64,000 bases of DNA from JBGAKG01 sp044224495 (GTDB taxonomy: Bacteria; Myxococcota_A; Polyangia; Polyangiales; Polyangiaceae). Position 1 is the stretch's first letter. Each line of letters opens with the position of its first letter. A model generated the notes under the pieces. That model was not told where the DNA came from. It saw nothing but the letters and a program-made list of their open reading frames with translations, and did no database searches. Shown in pieces: positions 32,666 through 40,682 of this stretch. The position numbers were made by a program, and so were the translations under genes. The stretch lies in the NCBI GenBank assembly GCA_044224495.1, contig JBGAKG010000013.1, forward strand, positions 1 through 64,000, given 5' to 3'.

Positions 32666-33988
32666 TCAGCGGCTGCGCGGCTTCGTCAGCCCGTACTCCG
32701 ACAAGCGAGCCACCAACGTCCGGCGCGGCATCCCCAGGCGCTCGGCCGCTTTCGTCTGGTTGCCGCCGCAGGCTTCCAGTGCCTCGAGGATGCGCCGCTT
32801 CGTCTCGGCGGCGAGGCTCTCGCGGAGCGGGCCATCGGCAGCGGCGGCGTCGTCCGACGGCTCGTCGAAGAGGACGTCTCCCGCTTCGATCGTGCGCCCC
32901 GCCGCGAGCGCGCACGCGCGATCGACGACGTTCCGAAGCTCGCGCACGTTGCCCGGAAACGCGTGCGCGCGGAGCTTGTCCAGCGCCGCCGCCGAGAACG
33001 TCGGCGCCGCCATGCCCATCGTCTCCGCGGTCCGCGCCGCGAAGCGCTCGACGAGCGCCGGGATGTCCTCGCGCCGATCGCGGAGCGGTGGCACGGCGAT
33101 CGTGATGCCGTTCAGGCGGAAGTAGAGGTCCTGCCGAAAGCGCCCGCTCTTCACGTCGGCGGCGAGATCGCGGTGCGTCGCCGCGATCACGCGCACGTCG
33201 ACCGGGATCGGCTGGGTGCCGCCGACGCGGACGATCTTCTTCGCTTCGAGCACGCGGAGGAGCTTCGCTTGGAGCGCTGCCGAGAGCTCGCCGACCTCGT
33301 CGAGGAACAGCGTGCCCCCCTGCGCGGCCTCGAAGAAGCCCTTCTTCGCCGCGACCGCACCGGTGAAGGCGCCGCGCTCGTGCCCGAAGAGCTCGCTCTC
33401 GGCGAGGTTCTCCGTCAGGGTCGCGGCGTTGACCTCGACGAAGGGCGCGGCGTGCCTCGGCGACGAACGGTGGACGTGCGCGGCGAGGACCTCTTTCCCG
33501 ACGCCGGTCTCGCCGGTGACGAGGACGTTGAGCGGCCCCTTCGCGATCCGAGCGGCGAGCTCGAACACGCGCCGCGTCTCGGGCGCGACGGTGACGACGT
33601 CGCTCGCGTCGCCGGTCGCCTTCGGAGCGCGCCGGACGGAGGCGGGCTTCATGTCCTCGGCCGAGCGCACGAGGAGCGTCACCGAGCCGAGCGTGATCGG
33701 CTCCTCGAGCGCCACCGGGACGGTGGCGTTCTTGGGGATGCGCTCCTCGACGATCTCGTACGTCTCGGCGGCCGAGCGCGTCCGCCGCACGCGGATGCCG
33801 TTGGCGCTGCCGAGATCCTCGATCGAGAGCTCGGCGCCGACGTGCAGCTTCGCGTGGTAACGAGAGACGGACCGATCGTCGATCGGCACGTCGTTGTCGT
33901 CGGCCCTACCGAGGCGCAGCGTCGACGGCTGCGCCAGGGGGACCGTGCGAACGCCCCCCGGCGCGAAGATGCAGAGGACTCGCTCCAC
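32666..33988 (-). CDS. FHA-domain sigma-54-dependent activator
   Basis: A 440-residue enhancer-binding protein. The N-terminal FHA domain (about residues 15-108) has LGRADDNDV, SVSRYH and the closing SANG motif, which bind phosphothreonine. The central AAA+ domain has Walker A GETGVGKE (159-166), GAFTGA (206-211), which contacts sigma-54, and Walker B TLFLDEVG (226-233). The C-terminal Fis-type helix-turn-helix (about 400-435) reads NQTKAAERLGMPRRTLVARL. FHA-linked activators are usually switched on by Ser/Thr kinases, and two kinase genes lie in this window, one 0.7 kb beyond. It begins 6 nt after the beta-propeller lipoprotein gene, so the two probably form one operon. Confidence 0.92.
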   Translation of the reverse strand: MERVLCIFAPGGVRTVPLAQPSTLRLGRADDNDVPIDDRSVSRYHAKLHVGAELSIEDLGSANGIRVRRTRSAAETYEIVEERIPKNATVPVALEEPITLGSVTLLVRSAEDMKPASVRRAPKATGDASDVVTVAPETRRVFELAARIAKGPLNVLVTGETGVGKEVLAAHVHRSSPRHAAPFVEVNAATLTENLAESELFGHERGAFTGAVAAKKGFFEAAQGGTLFLDEVGELSAALQAKLLRVLEAKKIVRVGGTQPIPVDVRVIAATHRDLAADVKSGRFRQDLYFRLNGITIAVPPLRDRREDIPALVERFAARTAETMGMAAPTFSAAALDKLRAHAFPGNVRELRNVVDRACALAAGRTIEAGDVLFDEPSDDAAAADGPLRESLAAETKRRILEALEACGGNQTKAAERLGMPRRTLVARLSEYGLTKPRSR

Positions 33989-33994
33989 CGTTGC

Positions 33995-36900
33995 TCACTT
34001 GGGCGCGGCGCAGGTGATCGGCTCGGCCTCGGTCACGTACTTGGTCGCGTCCTTCGCGTCCTTCGTGCGTCGGAAGCGCCAGCCGGTGTAGGTCGCGTTC
34101 GCCTCGGGGTAGAGGAACGTCGTCTGATCCATCTCCTGGCTCGTCATGGTCCAGGCCGAGGTGCAGAGCTTGCCCGCCGGCGTGACGTGGATCACGCGCC
34201 CGGACGAAGCGACCGGGCTCCAGTTCTTGGCCGAGTCGCCCGCGATCTTGAAGGTGCGTTTGTCGGCGCCGTAGATGCCCTGGTAGTAGCGGTAGCGGCC
34301 CGCCTTCGCGTCGCACACGGCGTCCGCGTTGGCCTGGTCGACGACCATCGGCGCCGGCGGGTCGTCGCCCATCGTCGCTTCGATCGGGAAGAGCGCGCCC
34401 GCGAACATGCCCTTCTGCACGCCGAGCATGGCCTTGTCGCCGAACAGCGAGAGGCTCGGCGTCGAGAAGGGATCGAGACCCCAGGCCTTCTTCGTCCACG
34501 TCTTCCCGTCGTCCGAGACGTTGAGGATGGCGTTGCCGTAGTCGGTGTCCTCGAAGATCCAGCGCTTGCCGAGGTGCGCCGCGTAGCGCACGCCGACGTC
34601 CGCCGGGAGCGCGATCGGCTCGACCTTGCCGTCGTCGTGGATGAAGTTCATCGCATCGTCGTCGGAGCCGCGGAAGAGCAGGCCGCCGTCGACGATCTGC
34701 GCGGTGCCGCTGAAGCCGTAGCGCGAGATGCGGAACGGCTTCATCTGCGGCAGGCTCTTCTTCACGACCTTGCCGGTCGCGGACGAGTACCAGGTGAGGT
34801 CCACGTCCACCGGGTTCAGGCCGCTGCCGGTGCGCGCTTGGAACGCGTACCGCGCGAGGACCATTCCGTCGGCGAGGGTCGTCTGCCCCTGGCGCCGCTC
34901 CGGCGGGTTGGGCGGCGGCTTCGCGCCCGCCGCCGGCGGCTTCGCGGGCGGGGGCGGATCCTTCGGCGTCGGCGGCTGGAGGGCGAGCTCGCGCGTCGAC
35001 GTCTTGCCGCCGAGCACGAGGGTGGCCTTGCCGTCGGCGTCGCGCTTCACGAAGCCCCAGCGCGCGTCCGGGTTCCGGTTGTCGACCATGTCCGAGTAGG
35101 GCGTCTGGGTCAGCTTGGCGACCGCACCGGCCGACTTGCACGTGAGCTCCATGCGCGGTGCGGCGAGCACCGGCGTGGGCGTCACCACGGGCGGCGGGCG
35201 CTGCGGCACCGGCTGCGGCGTCGGCTGCGCTGCGATTTTGTCGGGGTTCTGGATGACGGGGATGTCCCAGCCCACGCGCGCGGCGCCGCCGTTCAAGCAG
35301 CCCGCGACGGAGCAGGTCAGGCCCTGCACGAAGCCGTTCGTGGCGACGCGCATCCAGCTCTCGCCGCCGTCGGCGGTCTCGTAGCCCTTGTCGTGGCCGC
35401 CGAACAGGAGGCCCCGGCCCCCGGCGAACGACATCGTGCCGTCCGGTGCGGGGACGTAGACGGTCGGCATCTCTTTCCCGTCCGCGCCGCGGCGGTGGAC
35501 GATCCACTGGTCGTGAGCGTTGTCGCGCTCGAACACGCGGAGCACGCCCTTGTCGTCCACGGACATCGCCGCGTGGATGTCGTTGTCCACGTCGAGCATC
35601 TTCGAGCGCACGAACTTGTTCTGCGAGAGCGGCGACTCGTAGACGTGGAGCTTGTTCTGGTGGACGCCGAGCGCGTAGACGCGATCGTGCGCCTCGTCGA
35701 AGGCGAAGGACTGCGGCGAGAACTCCTCGACGAAGGCCATGTCCTCGAACGCCTTCGCGCCGGCCGGCTTGATCTGGCGATGGCCGCAGCTCGTGTCCTC
35801 GCTGGGCTCTTCGCCGCGGTAGCCGTCGTCGTCGTCCTCGTCGTCACCTTCGTAGTCGCCCTCGCCCTCGTCGCCCTGGTCTTGGCAGAGCGCGGTGACG
35901 AACGTCCACCCCTTCGGCCCGACCGAGATCTCGGAGCCGTCGGCGCTGCGCGAAGAGACGCCGTCGACGGTGCCGTCCTTCGTCCACGTCGCGCCGTAGT
36001 CCTTGCTGCGGAAGATGGTCGTCGAGTCGCCCTCCTGCTCGCCGTCGGGCCGCAGGTAGACGATCTCGGAGCCGTAGCCCGCCACGAGCACCCCGAGCCC
36101 GCGATCGCTGTAGAGGTCGGCGACCTTCACCGGCGCGCCGAGCTTGTCGCCGATCTTGGCGGACGAGACCTCGATCTCCTTCGAGTCCTCGGTGCGGAGC
36201 ACGAACTCCACGACGCGCTCGCCGCTCAGGATCGTGAGCACGTCCGCGCGATCGTCGAGGGGCGCGCTGCCGGGGAGGTTGCCCTTGAGGATCGGCTCGG
36301 GCTGCTCGGTCGTCATCGTGAGCGCGTTGCCGTCGAGCTTGGCGCGCTTGCCCTGGATGCCTTCGAAGAAGAGACGGAACTTCCCGTCGCGGAACACGCG
36401 CTTCGCGCCGATGCCGGGCGTCGCGAGCGGAGCCCACGTGGCGCCGTCGTCGTGCGTGACGAAGAGCTTCTGCGGGAAGTGGATCAGGAGCCCGTTGCCC
36501 TTGCCGTCGAGCGCGAGCGAGCCGACCTTGCCGAAGGGCTTGCTGCCGCCGGCGTAGTCGACCGGCTTCCAGCTCGCGCCGCCGTCGCTCGTACGGAGCA
36601 CGCGCCCGTCCGGAGCGATGCCCATGATGGCGGACTTGCCGGTCGTGAGGGAGCCGAGACGCCCGGCGCTCGGCGCGTCACCGAGCGGACCCTCGCGCAC
36701 CGTGTCGAGCGGGCCGAGCGGCGTCGCCGAGACGTAGATGTCGCCGTCGTCGGCGACGAACGCGTACTGGCCCTTCTCGTCCTTCACGACGCCGACCAGG
36801 TTCTCGAACGCGAGCGTCGTCGCGTCGGTCGGCTCGGCGCCCGCCTTCACGAGCGTGCGGCGGCCGTTGCGGCCGACGTACAGCGTGCCCTCGTCACCGA

Positions 36901-37087
36901 GCTCCAGCTTGGCGACGAACCCGCGCTCGGGGCGCGAGAAGACCCACTTCGCGCGCGTGGGCGGCGGCGGCTGGACCTTCGCGGTCGTGGGCACGGGCTT
37001 CGGCGTGACCGGCGGCGGGGTGCCCCCGCAGGCGACCGAAGCGAGGACGTAGAGCGTGGGCGCGAGGAGAAGGGTGCGTGAGCGCAT
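33995..37087 (-). CDS. Large beta-propeller (BNR/sortilin-type) lipoprotein
   Basis: A 1030-residue exported protein with lipobox VAC (Cys20) and a Pro/Thr-rich linker. Its body is built of strands with Asp-box repeats such as RTSDGGASWKPV, VTHDDGATWAPL, FRSKDYGATWTKD, ETADGGESWMRV and NVSDDGKTWTKK, indicating two BNR/Vps10-type propellers. An acidic loop (near residue 410-430, many Asp and Glu) separates parts of the first propeller. A Pro-rich segment (about 635-655) and another (about 715-745) interrupt the chain. Sugar or peptide binding is typical of such folds; none is shown here. It precedes the FHA-sigma54 gene by 6 nt, so the regulator may control or sense it. Confidence 0.82.
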   Translation of the reverse strand: MRSRTLLLAPTLYVLASVACGGTPPPVTPKPVPTTAKVQPPPPTRAKWVFSRPERGFVAKLELGDEGTLYVGRNGRRTLVKAGAEPTDATTLAFENLVGVVKDEKGQYAFVADDGDIYVSATPLGPLDTVREGPLGDAPSAGRLGSLTTGKSAIMGIAPDGRVLRTSDGGASWKPVDYAGGSKPFGKVGSLALDGKGNGLLIHFPQKLFVTHDDGATWAPLATPGIGAKRVFRDGKFRLFFEGIQGKRAKLDGNALTMTTEQPEPILKGNLPGSAPLDDRADVLTILSGERVVEFVLRTEDSKEIEVSSAKIGDKLGAPVKVADLYSDRGLGVLVAGYGSEIVYLRPDGEQEGDSTTIFRSKDYGATWTKDGTVDGVSSRSADGSEISVGPKGWTFVTALCQDQGDEGEGDYEGDDEDDDDGYRGEEPSEDTSCGHRQIKPAGAKAFEDMAFVEEFSPQSFAFDEAHDRVYALGVHQNKLHVYESPLSQNKFVRSKMLDVDNDIHAAMSVDDKGVLRVFERDNAHDQWIVHRRGADGKEMPTVYVPAPDGTMSFAGGRGLLFGGHDKGYETADGGESWMRVATNGFVQGLTCSVAGCLNGGAARVGWDIPVIQNPDKIAAQPTPQPVPQRPPPVVTPTPVLAAPRMELTCKSAGAVAKLTQTPYSDMVDNRNPDARWGFVKRDADGKATLVLGGKTSTRELALQPPTPKDPPPPAKPPAAGAKPPPNPPERRQGQTTLADGMVLARYAFQARTGSGLNPVDVDLTWYSSATGKVVKKSLPQMKPFRISRYGFSGTAQIVDGGLLFRGSDDDAMNFIHDDGKVEPIALPADVGVRYAAHLGKRWIFEDTDYGNAILNVSDDGKTWTKKAWGLDPFSTPSLSLFGDKAMLGVQKGMFAGALFPIEATMGDDPPAPMVVDQANADAVCDAKAGRYRYYQGIYGADKRTFKIAGDSAKNWSPVASSGRVIHVTPAGKLCTSAWTMTSQEMDQTTFLYPEANATYTGWRFRRTKDAKDATKYVTEAEPITCAAPK

Positions 37088-37141
37088 GTCGGCGCAGCAT
37101 AGAGAGGGTGCTGGAGCTTCGGAAGCGAGAAGAAGCGCCTC

Positions 37142-38596
37142 TCACCACGAGATCTGGACTTGGCCCGCACCCGAGCGCTGCCCGGCCGTCGTCGTCCCGC
37201 CCGTCACGCCGCCGATGTACGAGGAGCCACCCGCACCGCTTGCGCCGGTGTAGTTGCCCGAATAGGTGCCCGAGTTTCCGGTAGCTCCACCACCCGCGGC
37301 GCCGGCAGAGCCGGTGTTGCTCCCGGCCTGACTGCTCGACACCTCGGGACCACCGTTGCCGCCGGTACCGAGGCTCCCCACGGTTCCGTTGTTCGTCCCC
37401 GAGTACGACGACGTCCCCGCGTTGCCGCCCGCGGCTTGCGTTCCACCCGTCGGCATCGTGCCGGTGTCGGGCCACCCCGCGCCGCCGCCGCCACCGTAGT
37501 AGCCGCCGCCGCCCGCGCCGCCGCCGCCGCGCCCACACCCGGAGATGCGGTTGCCGCCACCGCCGCCGCCGCCCGCGCCGACGATGACGCGATCGGCGAG
37601 CGCGGTGCCGGGGGTCCGCACGTCGGACGCGCCGCCACCACCGCCGCCGGCCGCGGTCGAGCACGGATGGACCGCCGCGGAGCCGCCGCCGTTGAAGCCC
37701 GCCGCGGTCCCCGCCGTGCCGCCTCCGCCGACGTACACGTTGAGCACCTGCCCCGAGGTCACGGTCAGCGTTCCCGTCGCGTACCCGCCGAGCCCGCCGG
37801 CGACGCTCTGGGCGTTCGAGTTGCCCTGCGCGCCCCACGCTGCGAGCGTGACCTGGGTCACGCCGCCGGGAACGGTGAAGGTCTGCGCGGCGCCGGTGTA
37901 CGCGAACGTCACCGAGCCCTTGCACGTGACCGTCACCGTGGTGATGGGGGTGCTCCCCATCGTTCCGCTTCCGCTTCCGACGGTGCACGTCACGCCGGCC
38001 GGCTGCGTGAGGACGGTGACGGCGTAGGGTTTGCCGCTCCCCACCTTGGTCGCGAAGGTGAACGGGCCGCTGTCGGTGAGGGTGAGATCGTCGGCGCCGT
38101 TGTCCTGGAGCACGAGCGTCTTGCCCTTCGGGAGGCCCGTCACGGTGCCACCCACCGTCGATGCGGCGGCCGTACAGGCGACGGCGACGTTCGTGATCTT
38201 CGCGCCCGCGATCTTCCCCGAGCCGCTCGTCACGGCGCAGCTCTGGTTGCTCGGCTGCGTCTTCACGGTGACCGCGTAGTCCGCACCGTTGGCGAGCGCG
38301 GTCTTGAACGTGAACGGGCCGTCGGCGCTCACCGCGAGATCGTCGCTGGCGTTGTCTTGGAGCACGAGCCCCGTGCCGGTGAGCCCGGTCACGGCTCCGC
38401 CGACGGTGAACCCCTGCGCGGCGCCGTCGCCGTTGGTCGAGCCATCTCCGCCGGAGCCACCGTCTGCGGTGGGGATGCCGGCGTCGTCGACGACGCCACC
38501 ACCATCCGTGAACGGCCCCGTGACGATGCCGTTCGCACAGGCAGCGAGCACGACGGGGAGGGAGAGGACGAAGCCGAAGGGAAGGGATCGCCGCAT
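37142..38596 (-). CDS. Glycine-rich lipoprotein with ALK-type Gly-rich domain
   Basis: The 484-residue product has lipobox LAAC (Cys20), a Gly/Asp linker, two Big-like beta repeats (about 62-140 and 142-225, each with VGG.VTGL...LVLQDN..DDL and GPFTF), and a C-terminal glycine-rich half (about 230-484). That half starts with FAYTGAAQTFTVPGGVTQVT, contains LNVYVGGGGTAGTAAGFNGG and GGGGGGASDVRT, and ends in GQVQISW. The pattern resembles the glycine-rich domain of animal ALK/LTK receptors, known also in bacterial surface proteins. It probably forms a rigid extracellular adhesin or matrix module. The same Big-like repeat occurs in the protein at 56906-58363. Confidence 0.78.
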   Translation of the reverse strand: MRRSLPFGFVLSLPVVLAACANGIVTGPFTDGGGVVDDAGIPTADGGSGGDGSTNGDGAAQGFTVGGAVTGLTGTGLVLQDNASDDLAVSADGPFTFKTALANGADYAVTVKTQPSNQSCAVTSGSGKIAGAKITNVAVACTAAASTVGGTVTGLPKGKTLVLQDNGADDLTLTDSGPFTFATKVGSGKPYAVTVLTQPAGVTCTVGSGSGTMGSTPITTVTVTCKGSVTFAYTGAAQTFTVPGGVTQVTLAAWGAQGNSNAQSVAGGLGGYATGTLTVTSGQVLNVYVGGGGTAGTAAGFNGGGSAAVHPCSTAAGGGGGGASDVRTPGTALADRVIVGAGGGGGGGNRISGCGRGGGGAGGGGYYGGGGGAGWPDTGTMPTGGTQAAGGNAGTSSYSGTNNGTVGSLGTGGNGGPEVSSSQAGSNTGSAGAAGGGATGNSGTYSGNYTGASGAGGSSYIGGVTGGTTTAGQRSGAGQVQISW

Positions 38597-38647
38597 GACC
38601 CGAGCTTAACACGCCATCAAGTTGGCGTGCGCGCGCTCAGGTGCCGC

Positions 38648-39742
38648 TCAAGTACCGGTTTTGGCCTTCGAAATCGCTTCCCACTCTTCTTCGAACTGCG
38701 CGAGCTGCGAGTTCACGATCCCGAGGTTCTGCGCGTTCATCTCGTTCGCGTCGGCGCGGGCGAGGTCCGTCATCTGCTTGCGGATGTCCCCGAGGTCGTC
38801 GCAGATCCGCGAGAGGAGCGCGAGGTCGCGCGTGCGGCGATCCTGGCCGGAGTAGTTCTTCCGGTACTCGTCGAAGAGCTCGTTCGCGGCGCCGCCGAGC
38901 ATCCCCATCAGGTCCGCGAACGGCGTCTGCTGGCGCGCCTTGCGGATCTCGACGAGCTCCGCGCGGTAGGTGCTGAGCTGGTTCTCGACGATCTCGATGT
39001 TCTTCCGGTTCGTGTCGCCGCCGTTCTCCTTGTCGAGCTTCTTCATCTGCTTCTGGTAGCTCTCGAGGGACGCGATCATGCGGACGAGGAGCGCCGGGCG
39101 GCGCGTGCTGCGCGAGCGCCCCGCGAAGTGGTCCGCGTAGAGCTTGAACTGCGAGTTCGCGAGCTGCGCGAGCCGGTTGACGCGGTCGTCGACCGTGCCC
39201 TCCGTCTGGGCCTTCGCGATCTCCTTCTCTTCCTTGCGGTACATCTCGATCGACTGACGAACCACGTCGAGGTCGGCCTTCATGCGCGGGCCGGGGCTCT
39301 TCTTGATGAGCTCCTCCATGTCCTCGCCGATCACCTCGAGCTCTTCGGCGAGCTCCGCCAAGAGGCCGAGATCGCGGGTCGAGCGCGACTGCCCTGCGAA
39401 GTGACGCGCGTACTTCGCGAACACGAGGTTCGCCGAGGCCGCGAGGGGCGCGAAGTCGTCGAACGCCGGCCCCATCTGCTTCGCTTCGACGATGAGCCCG
39501 CGCTCCTGCTCGTAGATCCGGACGTTCTCGCGCGCGGTGTCCGCGATGGTGCTGAGCTCGGGCCCACGTGCGGCGGACGGGATCGCTTCGATCCTCGCGA
39601 GCACCGCCTTCGTCTCCTTCACGATCGCGTCGAGCTCGTCCAAGTTGCGCGAGGCGCGCGATTGGCCGGCGAACTGGGCTTCGTAGCGGGCGGCGATTTT
39701 GTCGAGATCTTCGGCGAAGGTGCGGGCGGCAGGCGTGGCCAT
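38648..39742 (-). CDS. Protein of four exact 91-residue helical repeats
   Basis: A 364-residue soluble protein with no signal peptide; an in-frame ATG 12 nt upstream is an alternative start. It is composed of four repeats with identical length. The core motif (F/Y)(A/S)G(Q/R)(S/D)R.(S/T)R begins at residues 24, 115, 206 and 297, and a second motif Y....E.I.KA(K/R/Q) begins near 77, 168, 259 and 350. All spacings are exactly 91. The sequence is strongly helical and charged (Lys, Glu, Arg), so it should form a bundle or rod. No known domain is recognised. It lies 51 nt upstream of the glycine-rich lipoprotein gene on the same strand; the link in function is unclear. Confidence 0.8.
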   Translation of the reverse strand: MATPAARTFAEDLDKIAARYEAQFAGQSRASRNLDELDAIVKETKAVLARIEAIPSAARGPELSTIADTARENVRIYEQERGLIVEAKQMGPAFDDFAPLAASANLVFAKYARHFAGQSRSTRDLGLLAELAEELEVIGEDMEELIKKSPGPRMKADLDVVRQSIEMYRKEEKEIAKAQTEGTVDDRVNRLAQLANSQFKLYADHFAGRSRSTRRPALLVRMIASLESYQKQMKKLDKENGGDTNRKNIEIVENQLSTYRAELVEIRKARQQTPFADLMGMLGGAANELFDEYRKNYSGQDRRTRDLALLSRICDDLGDIRKQMTDLARADANEMNAQNLGIVNSQLAQFEEEWEAISKAKTGT

Positions 39743-39796
39743 GGCGCGGACCATAGCACGCTTGTCACGGGCGTCCCGTGGGCGCATAACCGTGGA

Positions 39797-40195
39797 ATGG
39801 GACGCGGTCTGGACCGGTTGCGGAGCGCAGCGTTCGTGCGCCTGCTCACGGTCGTCCTCGCCCTGCCGCTCTTGCTCGGCGCGCATCTGCCGTGGCTCGC
39901 GCGCGTGGTCGCCGGGCCCGCGAGTCACGTCTGCCACTGCGACGCGCGGCACACCGACTGCGCGTGCCCGATCTGTTTTCCCGATCGCGAGGATCTGAAG
40001 AAGAACGAGCTCGCCGTCAGCGCCCCGTGCGGTGAGCGCGACGAAGCGTTCGGCGCGGTCGCGTTGCCGGCCGTACTTCAGCCCAGCTCGGTCCTCGTCC
40101 CGGTCGCGGCGTGCACGCCGGGCGACCTCGCCGCTCCCGCGCTCCTCGTCGTTCACGGACCCTCTCCGCCCGAGCCTCCTCCTCCTCGAGCCTGA
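39797..40195 (+). CDS. Small Cys/His-rich membrane protein, first gene of a metal-related operon
   Basis: A 132-residue protein with one N-terminal hydrophobic helix (about residues 13-33), followed by a cluster SHVCHCDARHTDCACPICF that could bind a soft metal ion. The C-terminal part is Pro-rich and ends in PPEPPPPRA. Similar small Cys-rich proteins accompany copper or cobalt handling genes in myxobacteria. It is followed at 64 nt by a YtkA/FixH-type protein and then an outer-membrane-type protein, which supports a metal role. Start ATG is 54 nt from the divergent repeat-protein gene. Confidence 0.6.
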   Translation: MGRGLDRLRSAAFVRLLTVVLALPLLLGAHLPWLARVVAGPASHVCHCDARHTDCACPICFPDREDLKKNELAVSAPCGERDEAFGAVALPAVLQPSSVLVPVAACTPGDLAAPALLVVHGPSPPEPPPPRA

Positions 40196-40259
40196 CCGCT
40201 TCGCACCAGGTCTTCGAGATCGCCGCGCACGTGCGTGGCGTGGACAGGAGAAGAACGAA

Positions 40260-40682
40260 ATGAGAGCGAACGCGTGGACCGCGCTCGCGCTGTTCGCCAT
40301 TGCCGCGGCTTGCGGCGGCGGCGATGCAGCGCCAGCGTCCTTTCCCGCTGCGGCCTACGAGACGACCTCGACCGCGAGCGGTGCCTATTCCATCGAAGTC
40401 CGGACCTCGCCGCAGCCGCCGACCACCGGCGTCATCGCGGTCGAGCTCCGGGTACGCGACCGGGCGAACGTGCCCGCCGACGGGCTCGCCATTGTGGCGA
40501 CGCCCATGATGCCGGCCCACACGCACGGCGCCTCCGTGCAGCCGTCCGTCACCGCGAAGGGCGGCGGCGTGTACCTGCTCGAGAACGTGAGCGTGTTCAT
40601 GGCCGGAAAATGGGAGCTTCGAACGAAGCTCACCCGAGGAGCCAGCGAAGAAGATGCGACGATCGCGCTCGACGTTCGCTGA
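40260..40682 (+). CDS. YtkA/FixH-like lipoprotein
   Basis: Start at MRANAWTALAL with GGAG upstream; lipobox AAC (Cys16). The 140-residue product has a beta-sandwich domain of about 95 residues with VELRVRDRANVPADGLAI, MMPAHTHG (potential metal ligands Met and His) and GVYLLENVSVFMAGKWELRTKL. This is the YtkA-like/FixH pattern seen in copper-related and cytochrome-maturation settings. The final 29 nt overlap the next gene in another frame, so the genes are coupled. Copper or heme-copper oxidase support is inferred from family and context. Confidence 0.75.
   Translation: MRANAWTALALFAIAAACGGGDAAPASFPAAAYETTSTASGAYSIEVRTSPQPPTTGVIAVELRVRDRANVPADGLAIVATPMMPAHTHGASVQPSVTAKGGGVYLLENVSVFMAGKWELRTKLTRGASEEDATIALDVR

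Noticed and set aside
32963..37081. Plus-strand ORF of 1372 residues
   Set aside because: It is antisense to the FHA regulator and the 1030-residue propeller lipoprotein, has low-complexity Arg/Ala/Glu composition and no domain. Long antisense frames are expected at this GC content.
37160..39796. Plus-strand frame opposite the glycine-rich and repeat proteins
   Set aside because: Shadow; only its end (39797-40195) is a real gene with a signal-type helix and Cys cluster.
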